NCBI GenBank assembly: GCA_964035575.1
Contig: OZ037850.1
Coordinates: 1,508,501-1,572,500, forward strand
From: Rhynchopus sp. YZ270_cl-10
Taxonomy: Eukaryota > Euglenozoa > Diplonemea > Diplonemida > Diplonemidae
DNA length: 64,000 bases
Reading direction: 5' to 3'
Shown here: in pieces, positions 44,031 to 53,524 of the stretch
How positions within the stretch are numbered: the first letter of the stretch is position 1
Layout: each line of letters begins with the position of its first letter
The notes under the pieces: generated by a model
The model's database searches: none
Seen by the model: the letters and a program-made list of their open reading frames with translations, nothing else
What the model was told of the DNA's origin: nothing
Program-made: the position numbers and the translations under genes

Positions 44031-45026
44031 TTAACCCTATCAGTCCGAGAGCCCTAAAAAAAATTCTGGGTTTTCACTCTCGCCCACCAGTAAAGTAGGA
44101 AATTTTTTGACTTTTTGATCGTACCTGGCCGCAATTGAAAGATTTTGAGCAAATCTTTCATTTGACGCCATCGATTTATTTTTTTGAAAAAAAGTGATCC
44201 TGTCAAATAAAGGAAAGAGTAACATCAAAATCGAAAAAAAGGCAGAGATCAAGCTCAGGCAGGGGAAAAAATCGATTTTCCAAAACCCGATTCTTGCTTT
44301 AATTGAAAGATTTGTGACAAAATCTTTTCAAAGAAAAAAAAATCGAACAAAAAGTCCAAAATGTTGCAACTTTAAGCGCACGTCTCTCCAGTACACCAAT
44401 ATACACCTTTTAACACACAGGGAAAACCAAGGGGAAACCCACTTTTCTCCTTGTTACGGCTGCACTAACCTAATCATCAAAACTGCTCGATTTTGGCTTT
44501 ATTTGAAAGATCGGCGTTAATTCTTACGAAATACATTAAATGGTTTACGATTTTGAGTTGAAATTTGTTTTCAGGGTGGAGTCACTAGGCAGGGGGTGAT
44601 TTTGGGGGTGAGCGCCAAGTAAAGTCGTTTTCTTGGGGGTGACCCACCTCCCTCCAGCATCCAAAGATACGACATTTTCACGAAAGTTTTCGATTCTTGC
44701 TTTATTTGAAAGATTGAGCAAAGTTCTCGTCACATGGAAAAAATGTTTTTACGAAAATGAGTATAACCCCTCTTACCAACGCGCGGCATTCGTGTGGCAC
44801 TTAGCGGCACTTGCCATGGCTAAAAACGGGTTTAGTGCCCTCTGGCGACATCCGTTGGGGGTGATTCTGGTGTGAGAATGTTCTCGATTTTTGCTTCATT
44901 TGAAAGATTCGCCACAAAATCTTTTCAAAGAAAAAAAAGTCGATCAAAAAGTCCAAGTAGAACCCCGTTCATTTTTTGGCGCCATTAGCAGAGCCACATA
45001 TGTGGCTCCCGGACTGATAGGGTTAA
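44031..45026. mobile_element. TTAA-flanked, piggyBac-like non-autonomous element
   Basis: TTAACCCTATCAGTCCG at 44031-44047 is inverted at 45010-45026, the match continuing to about 23 bp with one mismatch. TTAA at both outer ends is the target duplication typical of piggyBac, and the ends start CCCT as many piggyBac elements do. The 988-bp interior has no transposase. It is built of about five diverged units spaced roughly 200 bp, each with CTTTATTTGAAAGAT or a close variant (near 44131, 44297, 44496, 44698, 44893); two units also share AAAATCTTTTCAAAGAAAAA. Confidence 0.85.
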
Positions 45027-45100
45027 GCCAAATTTTGAAATGATTTAAGCTCCACCTTTCCTAACCTTCCCCACAGGATTTGGACAAGATATTATTAAAA

Positions 45101-45127
45101 ATGCGTCAATTCAGCGTCTCTGCGTAA
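45101..45127 (+). other. Short upstream ORF in the leader of the next gene
   Basis: ATG to TAA encodes MRQFSVSA. It lies between the candidate acceptor (AG 45075-45076) and the main ATG at 45150, so it would be in the mature leader and could lower translation. Confidence 0.4.
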
Positions 45128-45149
45128 CGAAGAATATATTCGAACTTTG

Positions 45150-46286
45150 ATGTCGCACACTGTTGAGAGAGAGGAGATGCGCACTGCGAAGAGACAACGT
45201 TTGAAGGAGTTTTTGACGTTCACTCGGGTGCTTCCTGGACGTGCGAAGAGCAGGGTCTCTGGTGAAGAAGCGTCGCAGCTTTTGGAGCACACCCGCGCCT
45301 TGCAGAGTGGCGGCGAAGGCTTTGTTTCAGACAACGACACTGCGATTGACAAGCTGAGCAGAACTGAGTTGAAGTCGCTTCTTGGCCGGAGTGAAGCGCT
45401 TCGAATTGACCCTTTGTGCGACAACGACTTTCTTGGGAAGGCAGGGTCCTTTGACGTACAGTTCCCTCTTGTCAGTCCACGGCAACGACGGCGTATGACG
45501 CCTGTGCATGATGCAAATGAAGGCGACGTTTCGTTGGTGCAGCTACGGCAGCTTGGGCGATGCGATACGCTTGCGCACATTCCGAAGAGGGAGCTGCAGA
45601 CGGAGGCACCACCGTCGTTTGACCTCTTTCAGAGAGACACAATGGGGAACGGGTTGACCCCCTCGCACAGCCCGCTGCCGCAGATGTCTGCGCCTGTGTC
45701 TGTGATGTTGGAGGAGGCGCCGTGCGCTGCTGTGCGGCAGGACGATGCTGTGTTCAGAGAGAAGAAGCGCTTCCGCCCCGACAGACGCACCTCCGAGCAG
45801 ATCAAGCGGAGCCGCACAGTGCGGGTGGGGCGCTTTCTGAAGGGTGTGGCGCATACGCTGGGCTTCGAGGCCACCACTGCGACGTCGTCGGGTGAGAAGG
45901 GGCGCTGCCGTGCATCCTCCATCGACAACATGGCTGCGCAGGCAGAGCGTATCCGTGCAGGCGAGCACGGTGCGCTGCAGTTCTCCGCATCCATAGAAAC
46001 GTCAGTCCTGTCGGCGCCGGTCTCAGTGCGTCCCAGCAGGTCAGCAGCAGTCATCCCGCATACAGGTGCGTACCAGCTGAACCGACACCCCAAGTCATGT
46101 GCCTGGCATCGTGCGGACACCGGCCCAGAGCGTCTCGACTTCTCTGTCAACCTAACGTATCTCAACCCATGGCAGACACACGTCCTCCCAACGCAAAAGC
46201 AACTTCCCCTTCACTCAAGGAAATGCGAAGGTGTCGCCACAAAGGCAGCCAAGTGGATGCCAAACGCCTCTGGTAAATACCTCTGA
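45150..46286 (+). CDS. Orphan basic protein, 378 residues
   Basis: A single GC-rich open frame with coding character like its neighbours, preceded by CCACAG at 45071-45076. The first 120 residues are Arg/Glu-rich and probably helical (EREEMRTAKRQRLKEFLTF), the rest is Ser/Pro/Arg-rich and likely disordered, with a basic patch RFRPDRRTSEQIKRSRTVRV and a conserved-looking C-terminal stretch (AYQLNRHPKSCAWH, LNPWQTHVLP). No domain recognised. A cytoskeletal or flagellar lineage-specific protein is a guess. Confidence 0.75.
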   Translation: MSHTVEREEMRTAKRQRLKEFLTFTRVLPGRAKSRVSGEEASQLLEHTRALQSGGEGFVSDNDTAIDKLSRTELKSLLGRSEALRIDPLCDNDFLGKAGSFDVQFPLVSPRQRRRMTPVHDANEGDVSLVQLRQLGRCDTLAHIPKRELQTEAPPSFDLFQRDTMGNGLTPSHSPLPQMSAPVSVMLEEAPCAAVRQDDAVFREKKRFRPDRRTSEQIKRSRTVRVGRFLKGVAHTLGFEATTATSSGEKGRCRASSIDNMAAQAERIRAGEHGALQFSASIETSVLSAPVSVRPSRSAAVIPHTGAYQLNRHPKSCAWHRADTGPERLDFSVNLTYLNPWQTHVLPTQKQLPLHSRKCEGVATKAAKWMPNASGKYL

Positions 46287-46821
46287 GCGGAAGGTACGCA
46301 CAAAGGAGAAGGTGGCAAGGGAAGGGGGGGTATTTTTTTGTATGGGCGTCTATGGAAATTGCAGGTCAAAACTGTTTCCACATTTCAGCTGTGATTTGTT
46401 TGCCTTTACAGGTTGAGTACCAAACGCCGTCTGGTTAGTGGATTGACAACAGGGCACTTGATGATTTTATTGGGTATATAGTAGGCCTCCCTCCCTCCCT
46501 CCCTCCCTTGGTCTGTCCGGGTGGTACAAACCCGGATTTTGGGGGGATTTTTTGCCATGGGCTCCTCTTCAGTGGCTGGACATATTCCGAAATTTATGTG
46601 GTCAAAAGTGTCCAATGAAATGTGTTATATTTGAGGTTTTTCAAAAAAGAAACATCTGGTTTCCCTATTCCCCTCCCATCTTCCACCACACCACACCACA
46701 CCACACCACTACAGAGGGATCCGGGGGAGCACACTTTCCCCCCTCCCCTCCCTCCCCTCCCTTCCCCCCTTCCCCCTTCCTCTCCCTTCTCTTCTGTTCA
46801 TTTCTTTATTAACTCTTTGCA
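46287..46821. other. Spacer with microsatellites and a pyrimidine tract
   Basis: Holds (CCCT)n at about 46485-46509, (CCACA)n at about 46681-46705 and a long C/T tract (46738-46820) that probably directs splicing of the next gene. No gene. Confidence 0.5.
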
Positions 46822-46884
46822 ATGCCGGTGGGTGTGCCTACCCCACGCCACAGAGCTCCTTCCGCGCACAACACTGTCGCGTCT

Positions 46885-48745
46885 ATGCGTGAGATGTCTG
46901 TGCAGGAGGAGCAGGGACAGCATCCACCACCTATGCTGATGCCACCTTGGGCAAATGGGATGCATGGTTCCTTGCCACATGGCATGCCGCCACCGCCGCC
47001 GCCACAGCACCCAACGGGGATGCCTGCTGGGATTCCTTGGGGAATGCCTCCACCACCCCCGTTTCCTATGCCAGGCATGACAATGCAGGGCCCACCACCA
47101 CCACCACCACCACAATGGGGAATGCCAGCATGGGGCGCACCGCCCCACCCTAGCCAGCTGCAACACCCACCTCCACCGTCAATGCTAACGACGGGGTTCG
47201 CTGGATACCCCCATCCAGAAGACAGTGCGAGCGAAGGGGAAGACGAGGAGGGTCAGGGTGGCGCTGAATGGGCCGGAATGTACCCACCACCGCCTGGGTT
47301 TGCTGGGATGCCCCCTCCACCGATGCAGTGGGGGCAGAACCATATGCCTCAACCACCGCCTCCTCCTCCTCCTCCACCGCAACACATATACGAAGAAGAT
47401 GTGGAAGAGAGCAGTGAAGAAGAGGACGACCAGAGGGGGCTGTCCAGAAGGGAACGGAGGATGTCTGAAGGGGGTAGTGGTGGTGGCGGTGGTGACAGTG
47501 CCAAGCTGCGTGCACTGTATGAGCAGATTTCGAAGATCAGGAGCACGTCACCGTCGAACCGTCAGGTCGCGAATCTGCGGAGGTTGCAGAAACATATGCA
47601 AGAAGACGCAGAGAGAGGGGGCTCTCCGCAGTTGAGTGCAGAAGACCAGAGGGAGCTCCAAGAAATACAAAGACGGGGCTCGCAGGCGACGCACCGTGCT
47701 GCCGTGAGGCAAGCAACGCATGAAAGCACGGTGCGCGCAATTCGGAGTGAAAACCGCACCCCAAGCACAGTACTGCAAAGCACAGCGTCGTCGCGGCAGA
47801 AGCGCAGCACAGCCTTGGTCGAACGATCTCGTACACGCGCGCATTCTACGCAAAACAAACGCAGCAAATCTCTCCCACGCGACGTTCCTACCCCACCTAT
47901 CCGGCCGGTCTCTGGCAGCCAGATCCACACTGTGCACAGACAGACAACGTACGCTGCGCCAGCTCAGGTGCAGCGCTCGCCTTCGCCAACTCATCCAAAG
48001 AAGAAGCGGGCTTTGCATGAACCACAAAACCGGAATGCGTCGTACGTGAAAGAGTTCCATCAGAGGCTGCAGGGTGGGAACGATGCAGACGGGTCGGAGG
48101 AGGAGGACGAAGCGGTGTTGGGGTTTCTCAAGCAGAGAGTGTTGGAGCCAAAGGTAAAGGCGAAGATGAAGCCGAAGGGGCGGATGCAGCAGCGCAGTGG
48201 GAGTGGCAACAGGCGCTCACGTGGGTCGCGGGATGAGGTGAGCGGTGGCGGGGGCTACGTAGTGCCCACAGAGAAGGACTACTGCGAGGGCCTCGAAGAC
48301 CTGCATCAGAAGCTGCGGAAGACGTACCTCGAGTTGCAGCGACACCCGCAGAGGCTGCTCTCGCAGCTCACCCTTCAAGGCAGTGTTGCGACAGATGCAC
48401 ACCCACAAAGCGCAACAGAGATCCTCGCAGATCTGGACGTATGTAACGTACTGTGATGTATCAAAACGAATTGTCTTTTACAGCATAAACGCGCTAGTCA
48501 AAACACCGTGCAGGTCAGTATGCTCCCAACAGGACAGAGCAAGCCTTCCGTGGTATGTCATTATTTTGATTGATGCCAAAAAATTGAGAAATTAGGGAAA
48601 TTGACGATGGTAAGGTTCCTAGGCTCTGCGAGGCTTAGGTTTCATCGAATGTTTCTTTTTTTAGATTTCTCTTATTTGTATTGCATTCTTCTTTCAGAAC
48701 CGTGTGCGGACAGAGATGGACGCATTGGACGCACAGTGGGATCAG
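46885..48745 (+). CDS. Proline-rich protein with a charged C-terminal half; 3' end disrupted or unresolved
   Basis: Exons to 48438, 48484-48552 and 48698-48745 (phase 0). An ATG at 46822 is in frame, but after the pyrimidine tract the first CACAG is at 46849-46853, so ATG 46885 (MREMSVQEEQ) is preferred; both are possible. Residues to about 190 are Pro/Met/Gly-rich with runs of PPPPPP and GMP repeats, like profilin- or WW-binding regions. Then come acidic stretches (DVEESSEEEDD), a short coiled coil (LRRLQKHMQEDAER) and an Arg/Ser-rich part. The last known exon ends DAQWDQ before GTATGT. The next CAG that keeps the frame open (48938-48940) falls on the end of a hAT element and would add GIRDNFPVRHTVE. 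The true last exon may lie beyond the insertion or be lost. Confidence 0.75.
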
Positions 48746-48801
48746 GTATGTGGCTGCTGGCATTTTCCCACAACCTTCCTTGTGGAAAAGAAAACGCAAC
48801 A

Positions 48802-48920
48802 ACAAAAACAACTAATTGCTGAGAACAAGAAGAGAAAATACGGGATGTGCTGCGGAAAACCCTGCGCCAGATTTTTGAAACCACCTTAGCATCCTGCTTT
48901 GATTGGTGGTGCTAATGAGT
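48802..48920. repeat. Dispersed repeat, copy B
   Basis: Related to 40238-40345. Here it sits in the last intron of the proline-rich gene, just before the hAT-like end at 48939. Confidence 0.6.
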
Positions 48921-48944
48921 CAATCAATATTGTCCTTCAGGGCA

Positions 48945-49280
48945 TTAGGGATAACTTCCCAGTTCGACACACGGTAGAGTAGTTAGACCACAGCGACCTG
49001 TCAGCAGTTGTGACAGAGTACTAGGATCTGAGCGAATAGCATCGTAGGCAGGGCAGGGCAACCATAGGTGCTCATTCGTGTCATCACCTCCCCGATTGCA
49101 GTGGGGACAGTGTGAGGAGCTAGTTGGTGTGGTTTCGAGCGCGTCGTGAGGCACGTCGTCTTCGGATTGCGCACAGTCCGCGGAGGAGAAGTCATCCCCC
49201 GAGGAGTTGCCACAAGGTTCAGCTGTAGGCAGTGCCATGGTGGAGACAGTAGCGGTTCGCACGGTGGAAGGCCTTTGCAA
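48945..49280 (-). pseudogene. LINE-like retroposon C-terminal zinc-knuckle fragment
   Basis: The minus-strand frame ends with a C-P-H-C ... E-H-L-W ... C-P-A-Y pattern followed by LR-like residues, typical of the region after reverse transcriptase and RNase H in non-LTR retroposons (C-x2-C-x8-12-H-x4-C). No reverse transcriptase precedes it. The short length and neighbours show it is a fragment. Confidence 0.5.
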
Positions 49281-49289
49281 TGACGATCG

Positions 49290-50068
49290 TCATAGCACGA
49301 GATAGGTCTTTGTCGTCGCTTCTAAGGCGTAGCTTATGGTGGTCGTGCACACGCCCGTTGCCACACCCTGATGCGAAGGTCTGGAGGCCGCAGGGTCCTT
49401 CCAGCGCAGTAGTCTGCTGTACTCACGGAGGGCGTGTGGGCGCTCCCCAATGTCTATGTCAAGCAGGGGGTTGTCATTTCCATGCACAGTACAGAGGTTG
49501 ACTCTTTCGGAATCGAGTCTGTTTCGTTTTCCTTGCGAAAGCCACCCCATCGCCGAAAACAGCCGTTCCAGCCCCGCACTACCGGCAGTAATACAGCACG
49601 CGATCAATGCGAGCTGCTTGTTTTCCCGCACGGCTCTGCAGGTTTCCCAAAACAATTCGGGAGGGCGAGTGAGGGTCAGGTGCTTCAGGTCATGGTCGTC
49701 CTCCGAGAGGTACTTCCCCGTCCTCCACAAGAGGAACTGCGCCCCTGCCTCCGATCCTTCCTGCCGCTGATACTTGGCTTCGGTCTTCACTGTGAAAAAT
49801 GAAAAATGGATTAAAAAATAAAAGTGAACATACCTACCGCGTCTTCCGCCACGTACTTCTCAAGCTTGTCGAGGCAGTCGGATTTGGGTCTGTCACCCGG
49901 TTGGCTCACCTTCCCTGGACGCGTGAACACGTACCAGGGAGAAAGAAGTGTGGCAGCACTTAGCCACCCGCCCTCGTGCTGGACGTATTTGCTCCAATCA
50001 TCTCGGAAGGAGGTGTGAGAGTCTTTGGCAGCCAGAAAAAATGGTGCACAGGGAGGAATGGCGGAACA
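49290..50068 (-). pseudogene. hAT transposase C-terminal part, with a host-type intron
   Basis: Two minus-strand exons (50068-49834 and 49789-49290) join across a 44-bp GTATGT...CACAG intron to give 244 residues. The end matches the hAT C-terminal dimerisation domain: LFWETCRAVRENKQLALIAC, then AGSAGLERLFSAMGWLSQGKR and a closing VNLCTVHGND. The first exon (KDSHTSFRDDWSKYVQHEGG, LLSPWYVFTRPG) is less typical. The BED finger and catalytic core expected in a 600-800 residue enzyme are absent upstream, so this is a partial copy unless further exons lie beyond 50068. Confidence 0.7.
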
Positions 50069-51991
50069 CTGTCATAGGGGTTTTTTAAAATACCCGGTCT
50101 TCTTTTCCTATATTACTTCCAGCCTTATTGTGTTTATTCCGAACTTGCTGGCTTGCAGGTGTGATTTACTTCAATCGTTACAGGCAAGGTAGCTGTACAT
50201 ACTGTTGATCCTGCACACATACATTAGCATCATTGCAAAATAACTATTTCCCTTTTCATACTCAAAACCAACCCAAACAGCTTGTTGCAAACCACCAAGA
50301 GCTTGCAGTAACGCGTGATGACCAGCGGCAATAGACCTGATGTGTGGCGTTGGCAGGGAGGACGAAGAAGAACAATAGTGCAGCAAGGCTAGATGCGTTG
50401 CACAAATAAGTTGCGACCCCCTTTGGAATTGATAACACTGTTTTTTGCCTTTCTTTGTAAGGGTGTGCCCCCGGTTACATTTTGTCCTTAGAAGGACAGC
50501 TGAAGGATAGAACGAGAAATACAGTGTCATTTTGTGGACACAAAAATGGCAGAAACAAACTGCCAGTTTCCCCCTCCCTCCCATTATAGATGTTTCCCCC
50601 TTTTGTCTTTTTACCGTTTTATTACGCGCGATAGATATCCCATATTATTTCTCTTTTTTTACTTTAGAACACTGTGGAAGAACGTATCCACGAGCCGATC
50701 ACAACTTTTTGAACGATTTTGTTTTGTTTCCTTTTTTGAGTGGGCAATACTCGCACTTTTTTTCACGTTTTGAGACAAAAAAACCCGAGGGTAAAACTTG
50801 AGGAGTTGGATGGTAAGTGGAGATACTGCTCTTGTATTTCGCACTACTCTATCAATTCTTCAAAAATATAACAACGATAGTGAACACAGGCCTGTAAGGG
50901 CAGATACACTTAACTACTAAACGGCTTTGTCAACAATAGTCCGCCCGCTTCTTCCAGAGCTTTTGAAAATTGGGTGTCTTGAGTCTGGTGCAGTTGGCTA
51001 TACTACCGTAAGATGTGTGAATTTTCCCACCAAAAAAATGGTACCTGTTTTCCCACAACGAAGAACAACGCAGTTTTATGGAGTTTTTGAATAGGGCAAT
51101 TTTTTCCAATATGTATGTAGGATTGTTCGGGATTTTTGAGGGAGCAGTTGGTGACCCCTTTGAAATATTATAAGAAAACGCGATCGCGGGTAAATCGCGC
51201 GATCGCCATCAAACCAGGCACTCCGCTAGGTACTAAAGTTCTGTTGATTGTCAACAGAACTTTTTGAAAATGGGGAAAAAAAGAAAAAAAAAAAAAGTTC
51301 TGCTAAGTGGTTCAGACCCGTTCTACCTGTCAAAAAAGCTCAGGAGAAGAAGATATGGAGAGGTGAGTGCTCAAACGTCCCAAAAAAGTCAAAATCGGGC
51401 GTTGGTAAAAAAAAAAGTTGCGTACCGTGCGCCTGCGGCGCAAGCATGTACCCCACCAACGTGGACCATCAACAGAATATTTTCAAAATCGGAAATCCTA
51501 GCGGAGAGCCTGCATCAAACTGCGAAAAAAAAAAAAAAAAACTAGACTTTCTGTTGCAGTGCCTGCGTCGCAGAGGCGTTTGCACTGTCAACTTCACTTT
51601 TTTAATTCAACAAAAAAACCCCCCCACAATGACAATTGTCGTAGAGTACAAAAAAAAGACACCCCGCACCGTTGTTTTCAACCCAGTACTTTATTCGATG
51701 ATCTTCATGCCTTTCCTTTTTTGCTTCACCATCTTTTCTTCCCAGTCGGAGCCTACATCACAGATGTAACCCTAATCTCCCCTGATCGCCGTTAATCTAA
51801 CCTGATAAGAGGAAGCGGACATCGGAGTTAACCACAAAATAGGAAAAACATGGTTTCGGGTCCATCCCCACACACGAAGATATACGATGCACGAGAGGGC
51901 TTATTTTTTCCCCACAAACTTTCTTTTCCTCCACAGGACTTACGATCACCCCCCCATCCCACTTCCTCCTCCCATTTTGGCAGCATTTGTC
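50069..51991. other. Spacer
   Basis: AT-rich, no host gene. Contains a perfect hairpin at 51235-51263, GCGATCGC-rich bases near 51180-51206 and A-runs. The right end has the pyrimidine-rich leader of the rhodanese-like gene, with AG at 51935-51936 and 51982-51983. Confidence 0.4.
51235..51263. repeat. Perfect 13-bp hairpin
   Basis: AAAGTTCTGTTGA and its exact complement are separated by TTG. A third AAAGTTCTG follows at about 51294. Function unknown. Confidence 0.7.
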
Positions 51992-53524
51992 ATGCCGTTG
52001 TACCAGGTGGCAGTGGAGGTGCGTGAATGCGGTGCGTCGCGAGAGGAGACGGTGGAGGCGGACGTGGACGCGATGGAGGGTGCACTGCGGGAGGCTGTTC
52101 AGGCTGCACTGGGGCTGGGTGTCGGGTCGTGGCTCTACGAGCGCTACGACTCTGCTTTTGAAGAATGGGCAGACATGGACAACGAACACATCGACGACAC
52201 AACCGAGGTGCGTCTCCGCGTCACGGAACGCGCCCAACCACAGGACAACGAACACAACCTGGACTCCCTCTTCCACAACCTCGCCAACGTCGAGGACAAA
52301 CTGCACCACCTCACATCAAAGCTCAACGGCGACTCCGAGACGACACCAACCGTCACCGACAAAAAGTCGCATATGATCGAACGCTGCAATGCGTCATGCC
52401 CATTCTCCTACCCCGAACTCGAGGATGATGTCGAAAGCAATGCGACACGAACGGACCCTTGCTCTCCCCATGGAAAGGCGTTGCTGTCGCCAAGCGCTGC
52501 AGACCATTTGGGGGTGACCTCTCCGCAGTCATGCACGTCGCCGTCGTCTGCAGATAAGATAGCAGAATACGACCTAGGGTCTCATGTCATCACTGCGGAG
52601 GAGGCGTATCGACGGTTCTTTCGTGTTGAAGGTGCGCCGCAATGCTTCTTCGTCGACGTCCGCGGCAAGCACGAAGCCGAAGCAACCGGCACCATCCGCG
52701 GCGCCATCCGCACCAACAAAGCCTTCCTCGAATGGCACACGGACCCTTGCAACCCACTCTTCACCCCTGCCCTCCTCGCCAACCTGCCTCTCATCCTCTA
52801 CGCCACCGGCAACGTCACAGAAGGAGCCCGTCCTGCACACGCCGCATACACCCTCCTCCACATGGGCATATCACACATCTACGTCCTCAAGGAAGGCATC
52901 CTCAAATGGAAAGCCCTCGGGTACCCTACGTCAACCGAGACTGGAGTGTTCTACCCGCAGGTCTGCCCGGTGGTGAAGCTGACCCACACTGTCGCAGACA
53001 TGGTAACGGAGGCACGAAAGATCACAAAGTTTGTCACCGTCAAAGAAGCGGAGGAGTTGATAGGCGTAGAAGGCATCATCTTCGTTGATGTCCGCTCTAC
53101 AGAAGAAATCAAAGCGACCGGGGTGGTCGTAGGAGCAGCAATAGGCACCCGAGAGTTGGTCGAATGGTACAGCGACCCACAAAGCAAAAGCCATCACAAA
53201 CTGTTTAACCCACTGCTCGCATCGGGGAAGAAGATTATCTTGTACGGTGGTGGGCAATTTGGTGGCGGCAGGCCGATTCTGGTGTTGGCAACACTAAAGA
53301 AGATTTTACCCTACCACTCAAACGTTAGTGTTCTCGAAGGAGGATTTGCAGCATGGCAAGAAGCAGGACTCCCATGTGAAGCGGTCGAGTCCTTTGTCCC
53401 ACGTGAAGACCTCCTACCAGGAGGGCTAGGTATAGCCTCAGTTGCAACCTTTCTCCCGCGAAAGATTCTAAGTCCTGACAGCGAGATTTCTTCTTTAGGT
53501 AGCAGTTCCTTGGGGCCACAATGA
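51992..53524 (+). CDS. Double rhodanese-like protein without catalytic cysteines
   Basis: One exon, 510 residues. The first 190 residues have an acidic N-terminal segment (YQVAVEVRECG, ALREAVQAALGLGVG) and a disordered linker. Two rhodanese-like domains follow: domain 1 at about 195-320 (FFVDVRGKHEAEATGTIRGA, LILYATGNVTEGARPAHAAY) and domain 2 at about 350-480 (IIFVDVRSTEEIKATG, KIILYGGGQFGGGRPILVLA, VSVLEGGFAAWQEAGLP). Active rhodaneses have Cys at the start of the loop after the LILY/IILY strand; here the positions are Ala and Gly. Sulfur transfer is thus unlikely and a binding or scaffold role is more probable. AG at 51982-51983 gives an 8-nt leader. Confidence 0.85.
   Translation: MPLYQVAVEVRECGASREETVEADVDAMEGALREAVQAALGLGVGSWLYERYDSAFEEWADMDNEHIDDTTEVRLRVTERAQPQDNEHNLDSLFHNLANVEDKLHHLTSKLNGDSETTPTVTDKKSHMIERCNASCPFSYPELEDDVESNATRTDPCSPHGKALLSPSAADHLGVTSPQSCTSPSSADKIAEYDLGSHVITAEEAYRRFFRVEGAPQCFFVDVRGKHEAEATGTIRGAIRTNKAFLEWHTDPCNPLFTPALLANLPLILYATGNVTEGARPAHAAYTLLHMGISHIYVLKEGILKWKALGYPTSTETGVFYPQVCPVVKLTHTVADMVTEARKITKFVTVKEAEELIGVEGIIFVDVRSTEEIKATGVVVGAAIGTRELVEWYSDPQSKSHHKLFNPLLASGKKIILYGGGQFGGGRPILVLATLKKILPYHSNVSVLEGGFAAWQEAGLPCEAVESFVPREDLLPGGLGIASVATFLPRKILSPDSEISSLGSSSLGPQ

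Larger units (their letters stand above)
48939..51783 (-). mobile_element. hAT element remains (boundaries tentative)
   Basis: CAGGGCATTAGGGATAAC at 48939 is close to the hAT end CAGGGTATTAGGGTG at 38407. A hAT transposase C-terminus reads toward it on the minus strand. A similar inverted sequence, GTAACCCTAATCTCCCCTG, ends at 51783 and may be the other end, but no matching 8-bp duplication was found, so the right limit is weak. The left part also holds a LINE-like fragment, suggesting a nested or chimeric element. Confidence 0.5.
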
